From Lutibacter sp. A80 (lineage in GTDB: Bacteria > Bacteroidota > Bacteroidia > Flavobacteriales > Flavobacteriaceae), in assembly GCF_022429645.1 (NCBI RefSeq), contig NZ_CP092480.1:1438501-1502500 (forward strand): 64,000 nt of DNA, in the 5' to 3' direction. The notes below the pieces were generated by a model. That model was not told where the DNA came from. It did no database searches and saw only the letters and a program-made list of their open reading frames with translations. The number at the start of each line of letters is the position of its first letter. Positions within the stretch are counted from its first letter, which is position 1. Made by a program: the position numbers and the translations under genes. Positions 63,924 to 64,000 of the stretch are shown piece by piece.

Positions 63924-64000
63924 TCATACTCTATAAGTATCAGGTTTCCAATTACTAATAGAGCTTTTGATTTCTTTTTCTGATAAATTTTCTTTTATAG
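63924..64000 (-). CDS. C-terminal end of a leftward gene cut by the window edge
   Basis: On the minus strand an open frame enters from the right edge and ends at a TGA (63926-63924), giving the last 25 residues, which end ISNWKPDTYRV. Composition looks coding, but it is too short to identify. Confidence 0.5.
   Translation of the reverse strand, partial: IKENLSEKEIKSSISNWKPDTYRV

Overview
The window is an AT-rich bacterial chromosome segment from a member of the Bacteroidota, most likely Flavobacteriaceae. The evidence is the SusC/SusD pair, type IX secretion (PorU, PorV), the gliding lipoprotein GldJ, promoters of the TTTG-N19-TAnnTTTG type, A-rich rather than Shine-Dalgarno leaders, and an A/S-Q junction at every signal peptidase I site I can predict. 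The genus cannot be fixed from sequence reading alone. I see no rRNA, insertion sequence, prophage or CRISPR array.

Layout. 1-678 is the end of a sugar-porter MFS gene. 888-7741 holds rpmE2, a glutaminyl-peptide cyclotransferase, a beta-helix lipoprotein and a tight SDR / SprT-like / mannose-1-phosphate guanylyltransferase / DUF389 run. 7738-10146 is a TonB-dependent receptor. tRNA-Tyr and tRNA-Lys follow, then an MlaE/MlaF-type ABC pair. 12166-19136 is a leftward group porU-porV-cdd-truncated haemoglobin-KASIII, divergent from gldJ-murF. 22343-25263 is a leftward pfkA-gapA-BadF-type kinase group.

25648-51298 is the centrepiece: a maltodextrin/starch utilisation locus arranged around a LacI regulator. 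The leftward arm encodes an SLC45-like MFS sugar transporter, beta-phosphoglucomutase, a GH65 maltose phosphorylase, a SusA-like GH13, GH31, GH13, GH97 and another GH13. The rightward arm encodes SusC, a SusD with an inserted SusE-type starch-binding domain, a SusE with three such domains, and a large GH13 amylase with a type IX sorting tail. A plausible flow is: surface amylase and SusDE bind and cut starch, SusC imports the oligosaccharides, periplasmic or lipid-anchored GH13/GH31/GH97 enzymes trim them, the MFS protein imports maltose, and maltose phosphorylase plus beta-phosphoglucomutase feed glucose 6-phosphate to glycolysis.

After the locus come two near-identical tRNA-Val transcription units, folC, an ExbB-ExbD-TonB group, an acyl-CoA dehydrogenase, a GC-rich hairpin element, a umuC-umuD pair in reversed order, and a TetR-TolC-HlyD-ABC2-ABC2 efflux operon with no ATPase gene. 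The right edge cuts the end of a leftward gene.

The most unusual feature is the starch-binding domain spliced into SusD. Other notable points are the uniform Gln at signal peptide junctions beside a glutaminyl cyclase gene, the set of AACGTT-centred operators around the LacI gene, and the exporter without its ATPase.
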